Positions 23,759 to 35,852 are shown, numbered from the stretch's first letter. The stretch is DNA of 64,000 nucleotides from Rhytidiadelphus loreus (GCA_947034895.1 OX344761.1:70431839-70495838); one strand, 5' to 3'. Notes: generated by a model not told the origin, from the sequence alone. A program made the numbers and translations.

Positions 23759-26268
23759 ATGGCGGGCGGTGGAGTGGTGAGCCATGCAGGAATGAAAGCG
23801 GAGCAGTACGAAGGCCGCGTCACGGTCTTCGTGGTGTTCGCGTGCATCGTCGCCGCGAGCGGCGGCCTTCTCTTTGGTTACGACATCGGCATTTCAGGTC
23901 CCCTACCTCAAACCCCAATTCGGGATCCCATTCCTAACCCAACTCCGTCCACAATTCGACACCTTCCTCACTGAATTAGCCTTTGTGTGTTGGGTTTTGT
24001 GTTTGAAGTTTTGCTGATGTTCACAATGTGGGGATATACGCAGGGGGTGTCACCGCGATGGACGACTTCCTCCAGAAATTCTTCCCCCACGTTTACAACA
24101 AGAAAAACTCCCCCTCCCTCCACGAGAGCCACTACTGCAAGTACGACAACCAAGGCCTTCAGCTCTTCACGTCCTCCCTCTACCTCGCCGGCCTCGTCGC
24201 CAGCTTCTTCGCTTCTTTCACCACGCGAATAGCCGGACGCAAGGTGAGCATGCTGATTGCAGGACTCTCATTTCTGGTGGGCTCAATCATCAACGCTGCG
24301 GCGGCCAACCTCGCCATGCTCATCATCGGGCGCATCCTCCTCGGATTCGGAGTGGGATTCGCAAATCAGTCGGTGCCGCTCTACCTCTCGGAAATGGCGC
24401 CCGCGAAGCTGAGAGGGGGGTTGAACATCATGTTCCAGTTGGCCACCACGCTCGGGATCTTGGCGGCGAATCTGATCAATTATGGGACGAACAAGATGCA
24501 TCCGAACGGGTGGAGGTTGTCGTTGGGACTGGCGGCGGTGCCGGCCACGATGCTTATACTGGGGGGGCTGTTTTGTCCGGAGACGCCCAATAGCTTGATC
24601 GAACGCAACAAAAAAGAGGAAGGTAACGTGTTACGTGAAATTCGCCCAGTAATTTTGGGCGCCATTTCTTTACTGATTTTTTTCTAGGAATGTTTCCATG
24701 ATTTCGGGTTTTCGGTTTTAACGTTGTCTATCTCGTTGTTCAAGTCGTTTGATCGTTAACAGAAGCGTCATCAGTGGAGAGATGCGTTCCGAGAATTCGG
24801 GCGCCATTTCTCTATTGGTTTTTGTCTTGGATTGTTTCCATGATTTCGTTTTTTTGCGTTTTTAGTGTTGTTTCTCATCATTTAAGTCGTTTGATCGTAA
24901 ACAGTAGCACCGTCTGCGTACATAGTGATGAGGTTCGAGAATTCGGGTCATCTCTTCGTTGATTTTTCTCTTGGAATGTTTTCGTTTCGTTGAAATTTCG
25001 TTTTTAGCGTGTCTCTCTCGTTATTCAAGTCGATTGATCGTTCACAGTAGCAACATCAGCGTAGAGATGCGTTCCGAGAATTGCGTCTTGAAGACGTAGA
25101 GCAATTACGATCATTGTGAATAGATTAATGTGTCCGCGACTGCATTCAAGACAAGCACTGCGAATGCGCTGACTGAAATCTGCCCACAGCGCATTCGCAG
25201 TGCTTGTCGTGAATAGCTAGATTATTGTGTCCGTGCTTGCATATAAATATTAGCTGTCCAGAAGATGTACAGCAATCACGTGTTCATGATGAGTATATGC
25301 CCACAGCGCATAGATTCACAGTGGTTGTCGTGAATAGATTGTTGTCTCCGTGAGTGCATTCAAGCAATAGCTCAGTTCATAATTTCTCCTCGCGCTTGAT
25401 CTGTACTCACCCTTCCACTGCATATATCTCTTTCCCAGGTCGCCACATCCTGACTCGCATCCGCGGCACCGACAACGTCGCGGCCGAATACTCCGACCTC
25501 CTTGAAGCCAGCGAGCTTTCCCAACGCGTCCGCCACCCTTTCCGCACCATCCTCCAGCGCCGCAACCGCCCCCAACTCGTCATGGCGGTGCTCATCCCTT
25601 TCTTCCAGCAATTCACGGGCATCAACGCCATCATGTTCTACGTCCCCGTCCTCTTCAGCACCATCGGCTTCGGGCAAGACGCCGCCCTCTACTCCGCCGT
25701 CATCGTCGGCGCCGTCAACGTGGTGGCCACTCTCGTCTCTCTCGCCACCGTCGACAAGTACGGCCGCAGAGTTCTCTTCCTTGAAGGCGGCTTCCAAATG
25801 CTCATCTGCCAAGTGATCATCGCCATCGTCCTCGCACTGAAGTTCAGCGGCAACCATGCGCTTTCGAAATCAGAAGCATCAGGGATTGTGGCGCTTGTGT
25901 GTATTTATGTGGCGGCGTTTGCGTGGTCATGGGGGCCGTTAGGATGGTTGGTGCCGAGTGAGATTTTTCCGTTGGAGACGAGGTCGGCGGGGCAGGCGAT
26001 AACAGTTGGGACGAACTTGCTGTTCACGTTTGTGATTGCGCAAGCCTTTCTTACGATTTTGTGTCATTTTAGGTACGGGATCTTCTTGTTCTTTGCCGGG
26101 TGGGTTTGTGTGATGACGGCGTTTGTGGCAGCGTTTCTGCCGGAGACGAAAGGGGTGCCGATTGAGGAGATGATCTATGTGTGGAGGGCGCATTGGTTCT
26201 GGAAGAGGATTGTGCCGGCGGAGGATTTTCCGACCTATGAAGCGGAAAAGACGAAGGTTGTGGAGTAG
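23759..26268 (+). CDS. STP: Sugar transport protein (STP-type proton/monosaccharide symporter)
   Basis: Exons are 23,759-23,897, 24,044-24,622 and 25,439-26,268, all with GT-AG introns in phase, giving 515 residues, the usual STP length. The ATG is the first in frame and opens MAGGGVV. The MFS sugar porter signatures appear in order: [14 protein letters not shown] (35-48), GRK after the first six helices, [43 protein letters not shown] and FLPETKG. Twelve membrane segments are expected. Cys78 (extracellular lid region) and Cys448 fall where STP proteins form the lid disulfide. Known family members import glucose and related hexoses with protons across the plasma membrane. Coding exons are much GC-richer than introns. 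Intron 2 is full of tandem repeats. Which STP paralogue it is cannot be told. Confidence 0.95.
24650..25078 (+). repeat. Three tandem units of about 140-147 bp in STP intron 2
   Basis: Units begin with 'aatt(t/c)gggcgcc' or a variant at 24,651, 24,793 and 24,940. Each runs through 'gtttccatgatttcg', 'caagtcgtttgatcgt' and 'cagtagcaac' to a 'gcgttccgag'-like end. Divergence between units is moderate. The array starts within 30 bases of the 5' splice site of the intron. Confidence 0.8.
25150..25208. repeat. Perfect 21-bp inverted repeat in STP intron 2
   Basis: Left arm 25,150-25,170 (gacaagcactgcgaatgc...) and right arm 25,188-25,208 are exact reverse complements separated by a 17-base loop. 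A third, degenerate 'gcccacagcgca' block follows at about 25,299. The structure would fold as a stable hairpin in the pre-mRNA. There is no evidence that it is processed. Confidence 0.85.
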
Positions 26269-26589
26269 GGAGCTAGCTGTGGATTTGGAAGTGGGGAGAG
26301 GCGGTTCAGCAATTGGGATGTTGTGGAAACCGTGGTGTAACAAGCATCTGTACATTATGAGTACATTAGAAAGGAAGTCAAATGGATAAAACAAAACAAA
26401 AGATTTTCTGAGAAACAGAAGCTTCTATTACACTTAATGATTGCTCAAAGCTTCTATTCCGCGTATGTGCGAAACAGAAGCTTCTGTTACACTGAATATT
26501 ATTGCTGAAAGCAAGAATCACTTACACAAAGCGTCGGAATTGTGTCTTCAAAACTCTTTTTTCCCCCTGAAATGGCTTCTCTCGTACAC

Positions 26590-27000
26590 CGGTTCCCCTG
26601 GAGGAGGTGATATTTGTGTGGCGCTAGCATTGGTTCTGGAAGCGCATCGTTCCTGCGGAGGATTTTAAATTCCTGCTTAAGAAACGGAGAAGTCGAAGAT
26701 TGTTTCTGCAGATTCTGTAAAAGAGAGCATGCCCAACACTTGGGATATACTGTATGTTGTTGAAATCGTTTTGTATCCGGAATAAGCATCTGTACAAGTG
26801 AAGGAAGTTAAATGGACAGCCAAACAGAGGCGAATCTGAGAAACATAAGCTCCTGTTACACTTGTTGCTCAAAGCAAGAATCCCGTACAATTGAAAGCGT
26901 TGGCTGGAAATTATATCCAATGACGTGATGATCTAGAGGTGACTCCAGCATTGGTTCTGGAAGTGCATCGCGCCTGCGAGGATTTTCGCAGTTGAAGGAA
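26590..27000 (+). pseudogene. Two eroded copies of the STP last-exon 3' end
   Basis: The string 'gcattggttctggaag' in the STP terminal exon (26,190) recurs at 26,627 and 26,948. Around 26,594-26,710 the flanking sequence still follows the codons for [15 protein letters not shown] and the C-terminal tail, with substitutions and frame breaks. Around 26,922-27,000 less remains. The 3'-untranslated text ('acagaagcttctgttacact', 'gctcaaagcaagaatc') is repeated with them. These look like tandem duplications of the gene 3' end with spacings of 437 and 321 bases, not independent genes. Confidence 0.8.
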
Positions 27001-27060
27001 GCGATGACGCTCAGATGCAACCCACTGAGCAAGAAGTGCAATGAATTTCTTGACTAAGTT

Positions 27061-30000
27061 ACGACTGACATATCGTACACATGCTAATAATGACCGGTGA
27101 GAAGAAGGGTAACTTTGGCATGAAAGATTGGCACAAATGAAGCGTATGTTGAGAATGTCTCAACTATCAATAAGTCTTATGGACTTAGATGCAAATTCCA
27201 TCCTTGATGCTTCCATAAGGAGGTAGACCATATAATAAAGAACTAACATGTTCTTTCTCTTGAGAAATTCTCAAATCCCCATATGACGCCAAGTTGCAAT
27301 TTTTGCACCTTTCACCATAGTTGGGTGGACTAAGGTAAACCAACCCATTGTGGTCAGAAGGAGTTTGACATCATATAGTTACTGAAATTTTTCAATTTGT
27401 TTTCCACAGTAATACAAGTGTGAGAAACAGTGAGAGCAATTGAAATTATGTTTTTTCTGACAAAGTATGAATTTTTGAAGTGTTCAATGCATTTTTGTCC
27501 ATAAGAGTTTGTAGACTACCTTAAAACCAATAAAATCTGAATCCATTGTGCTCATTTGGCTCACCTAAAGCAATCAAAGTCTTCTGTAACATGGAAGGTC
27601 TAAAAAGTCAATTCTCACAATTAATTTTCACTGAAAAATTGGAAGTTCCTAATGAAGTCACTAACTACTTCATTAGTGTCATGTAAGACATGCATTGAAG
27701 CCAAAATCTGAAAAAACTGAAAAAACCATAATGGGGTCATTTGGTAGGTGACCACTATGGATCATTTGACCACAATGGGCTGATTTACCTTATTAATGGT
27801 GGTAAGCACATGTTGAAATTCATGACCACATTGGTGTGCTAAGGCCAAAAACATTGAACCAAGGCCATAAGTTCCTAAGATTGGTCACATTAGGTAGTTG
27901 CACCTAAAAACGCCATGTTTCTAATTGCACCTCCTAATTTTGAATGGAAAAGGATTTTAATTGATGTTTCAAAATTGACACAAGTGCATAAAAGCAACCA
28001 ATGCAAGTTGAAGAGTTTTTTGAAGCAACCAATGGAAGTTGAAGCATTTCAAGGGGGGCAATTTAAGGGGAGTCTAATGGTACAAGTAAGTTATATAGCT
28101 TTAAGCTTTGAAAATTCATAGAATATTGTGTGAGTGATGGAAAAATACAAAACAAATTGGGTTTGATTACTCTTAAGAAGTCTAAGAATTTCACATCAAA
28201 ATCTCATCATTTTGACCATAAAGCTACCTCAAATGAAAAAGTGGCAATTAGAGGTGAATATACTTTATGACTTTAGTTAGCACTAGTTAAGTCCATAGCT
28301 ACTACTCAAATCTTGCCATTTTGGAGCATTAGAAAGGAATTGAGGCCTCTAGGAGACCTTCTGGCCATGGTTCCCCATGCTGCGAACCATGGCCGGATAG
28401 TCTGATTAAAAAAAAAAAAATTAATTTTAAATTTTTTTAAAAATTAAAAATTAATTAATTTTTTAAATATTATTTAAAAAATATTATTTTTTAAATAAAA
28501 AATATTAAAATAAATATTTTTTAATTAATTCATTACTGCAGTCTGACCTGGCAGTCTCCGTGCGAGGTCAGACTGCTGGTTCTCTGACGTTCCCACAGTC
28601 AAGGAACATTGGAGAACTAGAGGTCTTCCAGTGGCTCCAAAACTCTTCTAATGATGCTAAATTCTAATGAAGTTGACTATTAGATACAATTAAAAAATCA
28701 AGGTTTTGTGAAAAAAGTTGTGGCCTTTTTCAATTTGAGTTCACATCAATTTTTTTTTTCATTTTCCATGAAATGGCGAAGTGGTGATATTAAATGTTAT
28801 AGTGGTGCTCCAAGTTTCAACATTCATCCACATACTGGATAGAAAATGTAATACTACGTATCTATAATTCTATTTTCATTCACAATGTGGTGATTTCATC
28901 CAAGATTTTTCTTGAACTTGAAGTTTTTTTGGCGATTTCATCCAAAATTTTACTAAAAATTTCCTATAGCTTGGTGCTAGGTAAAAAAATTTGGTGCAAT
29001 TTTGCACCAAATCGCTAGAAAAAAACACATTGAACTTCACATAGGTTTGTTGCTCTTATGAGAAAACAATACTATTGCCCTTCATTGGATAGTTCAATGT
29101 ATTTTTCATTTTCTACATTCATTGGACATAATCTCTTATTCACCAAACATTTCAATGTGCGTGGTGCATTGTCTGTTTATTGCAAGTGTCCATCCATTGG
29201 CATGAATATGTATAATAATATATGGACGTGAAATGACATTTCAAGGTTCCCATCTCCATGATAGATGAAAATGCTAAGATGAATCTAGTCATGGCTATCA
29301 TAAAGCTATCATAAAGAAACTACACGCATAGACGAAGAATTGATTCATATTCTTACTTGTCATAGAGGCCACTCGATGTATATTTATGTCTCATATGGAA
29401 TTTCCTAATGTCACATAACGAGCACATAAAACAAATATTTACAACAAAAGATGTAGATTTATTCATTAAGGCTTGTAAGCAATATTGTTGATATGATTTG
29501 CATTAAAATCACCATGCAATGAATTGATAATTTCTTAGTCTCCTAACTTAGTTTGAAGTTTCAAAACCTACAAAATTCAATTTTTCTACCTTGAAAACAT
29601 GTTTGTTGGATTTTTAGTCACTCACAAAGACAAAGTATTCTACCTCTTTCTTGCAATTGATCTTGATGGATACAATGATAGAGATGATGTATCTGTCAGG
29701 GTGTTGTGAGAAGCATTGGGAATGGGAAGTAAATGATGGTATGCTTGTTGATTTCCATGAGTAAGATCATGTATTTTGCCATTGCTACTACCGCGCATGT
29801 GCTCATTGTAGTCATCCCCTTCATCTCAAATCCAAATGTTTGATTGAATCATGAAAGTTTGCTTAATCTTTTGGTGACAATTTCTTCCTTTTTGCTATTA
29901 TTTTTTGCTTAAAACATGGTAATAATGTCTTTATCCTTAGAATGATGCAACTCTTTGACCATGACAATCAACCCAAAACAACTTAATTAAAATTTGGATT

Positions 30001-30794
30001 GAATTAGGTGCATTTGTCATTTCTTTTGTTATTTTAATGGTCATGCATTGAACACTTGTAATCCTCAACATCCTTAACCTTTAAACGACGAAGCTGAAAA
30101 GTGTCCGATGGATGACTCGACTATTCAATATAGAAAAAAAAGAATGCACCTATTAATCCAATAATCTAGGTATTTTGGTGACTACCGTGGTCATGGGGGC
30201 CGCATCCTATAAGGTCAATTAGTTAGGTTAGGTTGATAACCCTTGAATCCCAAAGAAGCCCACCTACACCACTTTGCTGGAAACACAGCATAAGGTAGAA
30301 CTATCCATTACCACCTTGATTCTCAATCTGACTATATTGGAGTGAACTCTAGGAAAGACACATATTTTTTAGAGGTGTGCTTTTGTTTCAGGAGTCAAAT
30401 CCAAGTGGAATTATAATTTTTCAATAAAAATTGTAATTTTTGTGAATTTCTGAAGTGAAATTGCAAAACCACCACTAGACTGGATTCATAAACGTCCTCT
30501 TACAACTCAATACTGCTTCCCAATGTATCTAATAGCACTTGAAAATCCACCAATCATTAATTGACACGTTGTCTTTTTATAGCATTAATAAACTACTCTT
30601 GTCAGAATATGAAGCGAATTTGCATGTTTTTCTGACGGAATTGGGATAAAGTTATAGACCATGGAATTGAATCACTGACGGAATTGGGCAGTTCTACCTT
30701 ATTTGAAAAAAAAAATCATTCATAGTCTTTCAGAGAAGCGAAGGGGAACGGGGAATGGGGAACTTCGTCTCTCTCCTCTCAAGGGTATGTCTTA
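27061..30794. other. AT-rich non-coding stretch
   Basis: No gene is supported. It contains the hairpin-bracketed AT tract at 28,363-28,576, listed separately. A TTAACC(T)TTAAACGACG start at 30,074-30,093 resembles the short TTAA MITEs but has no clear right end. Confidence 0.5.
28363..28576. repeat. AT tract bracketed by two GC-rich hairpins
   Basis: The left hairpin has 11-bp arms GGCCATGGTTC / GAACCATGGCC (28,363-28,394). The right hairpin has 12-bp arms GCAGTCTGACCT / AGGTCAGACTGC (28,538-28,576). Between them, 28,404-28,535 is almost only A and T. The same layout occurs at 55,986-56,475. Function is unknown. Confidence 0.75.
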
Positions 30795-31253
30795 GGCCCG
30801 TTTCATACATGGACGTCCACAAGCAGTGGACAAAAATCTCTACAATTTTATTGGTCAAAGGCTAGGTTTTGTCCGGTGGGGCTTTCACACTTAATAGACA
30901 TCCACTAGATGAAATTGCCATGTCATCACCCACTCCCGCCAAAACTCAAGATGAAGCCATAGTTGTAGTGGACAAGTTTGGGGTCAACTTGGGAGGTGAT
31001 CCCAAATTTTGTCCAGTGGACAAAATGGGTTTGTTTAAGAAGAAAGAAGTTGTGAAGGAGCTTCCATGCAATAATAATGCAACTACAAAGGACCTTTCAC
31101 ACCACTGGACATCCGGTTCCATGTGTGAAACTACGTACCGGACGGACAAAATCAATGATGACATGGCAACTTCCCTCCACACCAAGGTGGACAAAGTAGT
31201 GGACAAAGGGTTTCGTCCAGTACCCAATGGACAAACATGTGTGAAACGGGCCT
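30795..31253. mobile_element. MITE-like element with GGCCCGTTTCA termini, 459 bp
   Basis: The left end GGCCCGTTTCATACATG pairs with the right end CATGTGTGAAACGGGCC with one mismatch. Internally, phrases such as 'gtggacaaa' and 'tttgtccagtgga' recur in both orientations. I could not establish a target duplication (flanks TTA and TCA). It ends about 110 bases before the proposed ATG of the PsbP-domain gene. The open frames over it are products of the repeat. Confidence 0.65.
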
Positions 31254-31363
31254 CAGTGCATACGTAAAACGGACTCATCTTTGTGATTGGAAATGAATTC
31301 CGCGGCCAGTGCATGGCGATGGTGAGTTTTCTTAGGGTGTAGGATTTCCGGCTCAATTGCGCC

Positions 31364-34300
31364 ATGACGTCTCTCCAGGTGATTTCCGTGGATTCACAAA
31401 ACAAATTCTTTGTGTGACTCACACATTTGCTTTCGCGGCAATTCAATGTTCATCGCTTTAAGATTTGGAATGTTCTTTTGTGTCTAAATGAAGACCGTCT
31501 CATGGATGCACGCCACTCATCATTGCTGGGAATCTTAAACCCTAAACCACCGCATTTGTGGCATTTGTTCTTGCTGATTAAGCCTTTTGTTGTATTTCCA
31601 GATTTTCCGCTATGGAAGCCTCTTGAGTCGCAATACAAAGACACAGTACTTCGTAGAAGCAGCATGTAAGCCACGAATTTGTGTTCTGAATAGGGTAAAT
31701 ACGAACCGATGCTTGCCTATCCGACATTGCCAGTCCAATTGTATGGCTGGAGTTTCCGGTTTGGTCGGTAGGATTGGGACCCTGGAAAAAGAGAATGACG
31801 TCGAAATTTCTGGCGCTAATTTGGCGGTGTCGCTGTTGGCAGCGGTTCTCATTGCTTCTGTCCCACCAGCTTTGAGTGCTGATTTTGAGAGCTTGAATTC
31901 GGCAAATTCAAAGTAATGGCCGAATGTTCTTGGCTTAGAAATTCATTTTTTCCTTCCGTGTGTATTCAAACTTGGTTTACTTAATTTCGGAGGAGGTGGA
32001 TTACAACACTTGTTTTGTCTTCGTTTTACTTGGTTCTGGTCTCATGCTCTTCATTCTATTTCTATCTTTTAGTGTGTTTTGTATTCTGAGATTCATTTTT
32101 TCCTTCCGTTTGTATTCAAACTTGGTTTACTTAATTTCGGAGGAGGTGAATTACAACACTTGTTTTGTCTTCGTTTTAATTGTTTCTGGTCTCATGCTCT
32201 TCATTCTATTTCTATCTTTTAGTGTGTTTTGTATTCTGAAGGTGCGGGAAGGGTTTGACAGGTGTTCACTGACGGGGGTGCAGGCGAATGGATATGAGTA
32301 TGCTTACCCTGAAACATGGATTCGTGACCGGATACGAGGAATTGAGGTTATTCTTTTACTAAACTTCTCACTAGCATTCATTAGGGCAGCAAAAATGAGT
32401 GAGAGTATTTACAATTTGTCCAATTTAACTATTTTTAGACTATTTCGGTGAGTCTTGAATATTTTGTTACATTCGGACCATTGATTGGCCATGCGATCTT
32501 TGCTTCACAAAGATTAAAAAGAGTTTTTGAGGATTTTACTTCAATGATCATTTTAAGATTCAGTATTTTATTTCTTAAATTATTTTAACTATTTGAAGAG
32601 GATTTGAGGTATTTATTAGTCATTTTCATTGCTTTTGAAAAAAAAATTCTATCAATAATTTTGAGCTGAGCAACTCTACTCATGGCCCAACAATGGCTTA
32701 GCATTCGACGTATTTTATTTCTAGACAAGGATTTGGTCTTAATTAGTTTGATGTTTATACATGATTGGTTTAGTTGGTTGATATCTTGGTGCAATTGTGA
32801 TGCAGGTGTTGGCTCATGATCCAGAAGTTTCTGAATTAAACTTGAGTATCTTCACGAGTCCTACCCAATCTGGAACGTTGTCGGGCTCAGCGGCAGAGGT
32901 AAAGACTCGTAAATTGAAGTCACATGGAGGCTTTGTAAATTGAAGTTGTGCATTACTTAAGTTGGAGCATGTTAGCTTTAGAAGATAATTAAATTTTGTG
33001 CAAGACAAGGAATCAACAAAGTACTATAGCTTTGATGATGAATCCAAAATTGGACTATTTTGGATCACATGCATTTGAAACACTTAAGAATGAAAAAGTA
33101 TCATACATTGGAGAATTAAAGGATGGTCCATGTTTTATTGAATTTGATTGGAGTCCAAATTTGAAGCACCCATATCTCACTTGGTATTGCTTTTTTTCGT
33201 ACACAATTTAATTGGTAAGGATTGAAGGTGTTAGTTTAGCTCAAATGCATATGAAATGAATATCTTTGCAAACTTGATGTTTGACCCTCAAATTTACCCA
33301 TTGGATTGCTTGTGTTGTTTTAAGGCTAAATTTGAAAAGCTAAATTCTTTCTGTAGTCCTTTGGAGAGAGGAAGAGCCCTGATTATGTATTTTTATCCAC
33401 CTCGTGTTTGATCAACGATGTTGAAACGATGTTGATGATGACTAGTATTTTGGATGCACAGGTTGGCAAAGCGATTATTGCTCAATATCAAAAATCTCCT
33501 ACAATAGATAAGGTTTGATCATCTATACCTCAAACAAATAAGTTGAATAATATCTCTTGGCTTGCATTGTTCATGCTTTTAGACCAAAAATATTCTTTGC
33601 AATATGACATTGCAGAGAACCAATCATTGGTGCACCTTGCATTTGGATAATCTATTTCTTAGTGTCGTTTGAAACAAAACTTCGGTATGGATAGTTGTGC
33701 CTATTCATTTCATTGAATTTTGGGGTTTATACGTAAGTCTAATGGAATCTTCAATTGCAAGAAGTATGATATAAGTTTGAAATTTGCATCATTCTAGGCG
33801 GAGCTGTTAGGAGTCGATATGAAGCAAGATGGGAGTAGTGACAGGTACTTGATTTCATACTTCGATTTTCTTACATATCATATCTCAGAACATATCACAT
33901 TTCATGAAAGATTGCTTTAATTAGGGCATTCCCTTGCTATAGCAGAGGCATGCAACACCACTATGCCTAGTTGCCCTAGTGCAAATGGCATATTTAATAA
34001 ATAGACTTGCTTCCACTTCATTTCTATTCTTCTAGTTTTCTTGTTGTATGCCTCTTAGTTATGCTAGAAACCACACAATAGACTTGTTTGTTAAGTCGAA
34101 TGATTGGTTATTCTGTGCCATCTCTATTTAGTAGCTAGAATGGCCATTACTTTCCATTTAGTTCCAAAGGGCTTGGAATATTCTACAAAGCTAGGGTAGG
34201 CTTAATTGAGGCACATGGGATTTCAAATCTAAATTCTTGTGGCATTGATCTGCAGAAGCTACTCCATTGAACTTCTAGTTGACGTGGGTGGTAAACAACG

Positions 34301-34943
34301 GCACTTCTTGACGAAATTGATTCGAACTGAAAGAAAGGTTAGGATGTCTCCAGATCTTATGGTGTTCGTGATGTTGCAGTCAATCTGACTAGGGATTGCC
34401 AGATCCGGTTATTCCGTTTGTTGATTTTGGCTTCTCCGGTTATTCCAAATGTTCGCCTAATTTTTTGTATCCACTGCACGGTCTCCTATTGGTGTAAACC
34501 TTACATGATCTCATGGATGGCAATGTTTATACTTATTTGGTCTACTTTTGGTAGTTAATAGAGAAAGCTCCGCTGGATGCTAGTAATCTTCAAGCTTTTT
34601 GTGGACCCTTGAGCCCATGCCGTTTACTCGAGTGAGAGTTGATTAGAGTTCGTCAAAAATTTGGAATATCTGGGGAAGCAATGAATCTCCCAGTAACCCA
34701 GGAAGCCAAGCTGACAACCCCCAATATAGTATCATGTTGTGTTTGACTCGTGGATGGCCAGGTTCTCTTGACATTGTTGAAACAGCTTGCCTACAAGTTA
34801 ACCCAATCCTGGAGCTAATTCAGTTTTCTTTTTGTATTCAGGTGCTTTCTTTGACCCTACAAGTTCCAGAGGAGCTATGGCTGAGCAATGCAAGTTGCAT
34901 GAAGTCTGTTGTTCAGAATTTCAAGCAGACATCAATTATATAG
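31364..34943 (+). CDS. PsbP-domain protein, chloroplast thylakoid lumen (PPD family)
   Basis: Proposed exons: 31,364-31,378 (least certain), 31,602-31,912, 32,262-32,346, 32,806-32,898, 33,462-33,512, 33,798-33,844, 34,256-34,337 and 34,842-34,943. All have GT-AG introns and matching phases, giving 261 residues. Exons 1-2 encode a basic, Ser/Arg-rich transit peptide followed by a lumen signal with a hydrophobic core (AVSLLAAVLIASVPP) ending ALSA at about residue 98. No twin arginine precedes it. The mature part (about 163 residues) shows the PsbP-like order: GYEYAYPETW, PEVSELNLSIFTSP, VGKAII, SYSIELLVD...RHFLTK, then LSLTLQVPEELW and VVQNF at the end. PPD proteins act in photosystem or NDH complex assembly. 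Which PPD this is remains open. An alternative start is the in-frame ATG at 31,743. Confidence 0.88.
31941..32240 (+). repeat. 150-bp direct tandem duplication in PsbP-domain gene intron 2
   Basis: Copies 31,941-32,090 and 32,091-32,240 are nearly identical, beginning 'attcattttttccttccg' and ending 'tgttttgtattctga'. The second copy stops just before the next exon, which starts at 32,262. The repeat creates an apparent frame of 163 codons (31,960-32,451) that is not a gene. Confidence 0.92.
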
Positions 34944-35852
34944 ATAGTTTCAAATTGCACTATGATTTCAAGAGGTTGAGCCTGGTGAAGTTCTGGGCAC
35001 TCACATCTCAGTTTTACAAAAACTGGTGGCTCATCATTTACTCTAATAGTAGCATATCCTTTACATGTCTGTGATCGTACACTTCATGAGGGAAACTGAC
35101 ACGGATTCTCAATTTTCAGAAAAAAACAATTTGGCAGCTGCCAATTGTAGCTTAAACTAAATTGTCCCATTTTACACAGCCAAACCTACACTTTCTAGTC
35201 TGCTAACCAAACACTAATTTTGTGCACCTTCAAAAAGCACCACATCAATGCTGATGAATCAAATTACACTCTACATCAACAGTGTTCGTCTCCGTCATCT
35301 ATCCAAGACCTTCTACCTTATCTGCTGTCACTACAAATCACCTAAGCTTGCCCCTAAACTTCAGAAAACCTTCCTGTGAACAAAATTGACACCTACAGTG
35401 ATTCCTTCAAACTTTATGTACAGAGGACTGCCAACCAGCAACATCAGAGTATCCTCAACAATGGGCTGCTACCTGAATCTCCGAAGGAATGGTGATCTTG
35501 CTCGTACATAGGCAGCCAAAAACTAGCAACAGAAAGCCATACCAGAACTTTGTACCCCAACAGTCTTCATCCGGTGAAGAAGTCTGCAACTTGTACTTCG
35601 ACAAACTTCATCCCAATTCAAGTTTGGGGAGTCTCCGCTGGAAAAACTAAAACCAAGAACTATCTAGCCCTAAGGTCACCATGAATGAAGAGTCTGGAAG
35701 TAGTTCTTCCAAAGGAGATTTTCCATATGATCCAAGAGCTGGACTGATAATAGTCTAATTCCACCCCAAAAAATCAAATCAATCAATCTGGCTGGTTTCT
35801 GCTCCATGGGAAAAGCCTCTAAAATACGCCACGTGGATGCAAATAGCCAGTG
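34944..35852. other. Intergenic region between convergent genes
   Basis: This 909-base interval must hold the 3' ends of the PsbP-domain gene (plus) and the XBAT35-like gene (minus). No further coding exon or repeat is recognised. No clear AATAAA signal could be assigned to the plus gene. Confidence 0.5.

Noticed and set aside
25372..25857. Minus-strand frame of 161 codons
   Set aside because: It is antisense to the third exon of the sugar transporter and is open because of that exon's GC-rich third positions.
30869..31446. Frames on both strands around the 30.8-31.4 kb element
   Set aside because: They lie in a MITE with repeated 'gtggacaaa' units and near the gene leader. No protein pattern is seen.
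31960..32451. Plus-strand frame of 163 codons with a repeated hydrophobic protein
   Set aside because: It is created by the 150-bp tandem duplication inside an intron. The internal repeat of the product mirrors the DNA repeat.
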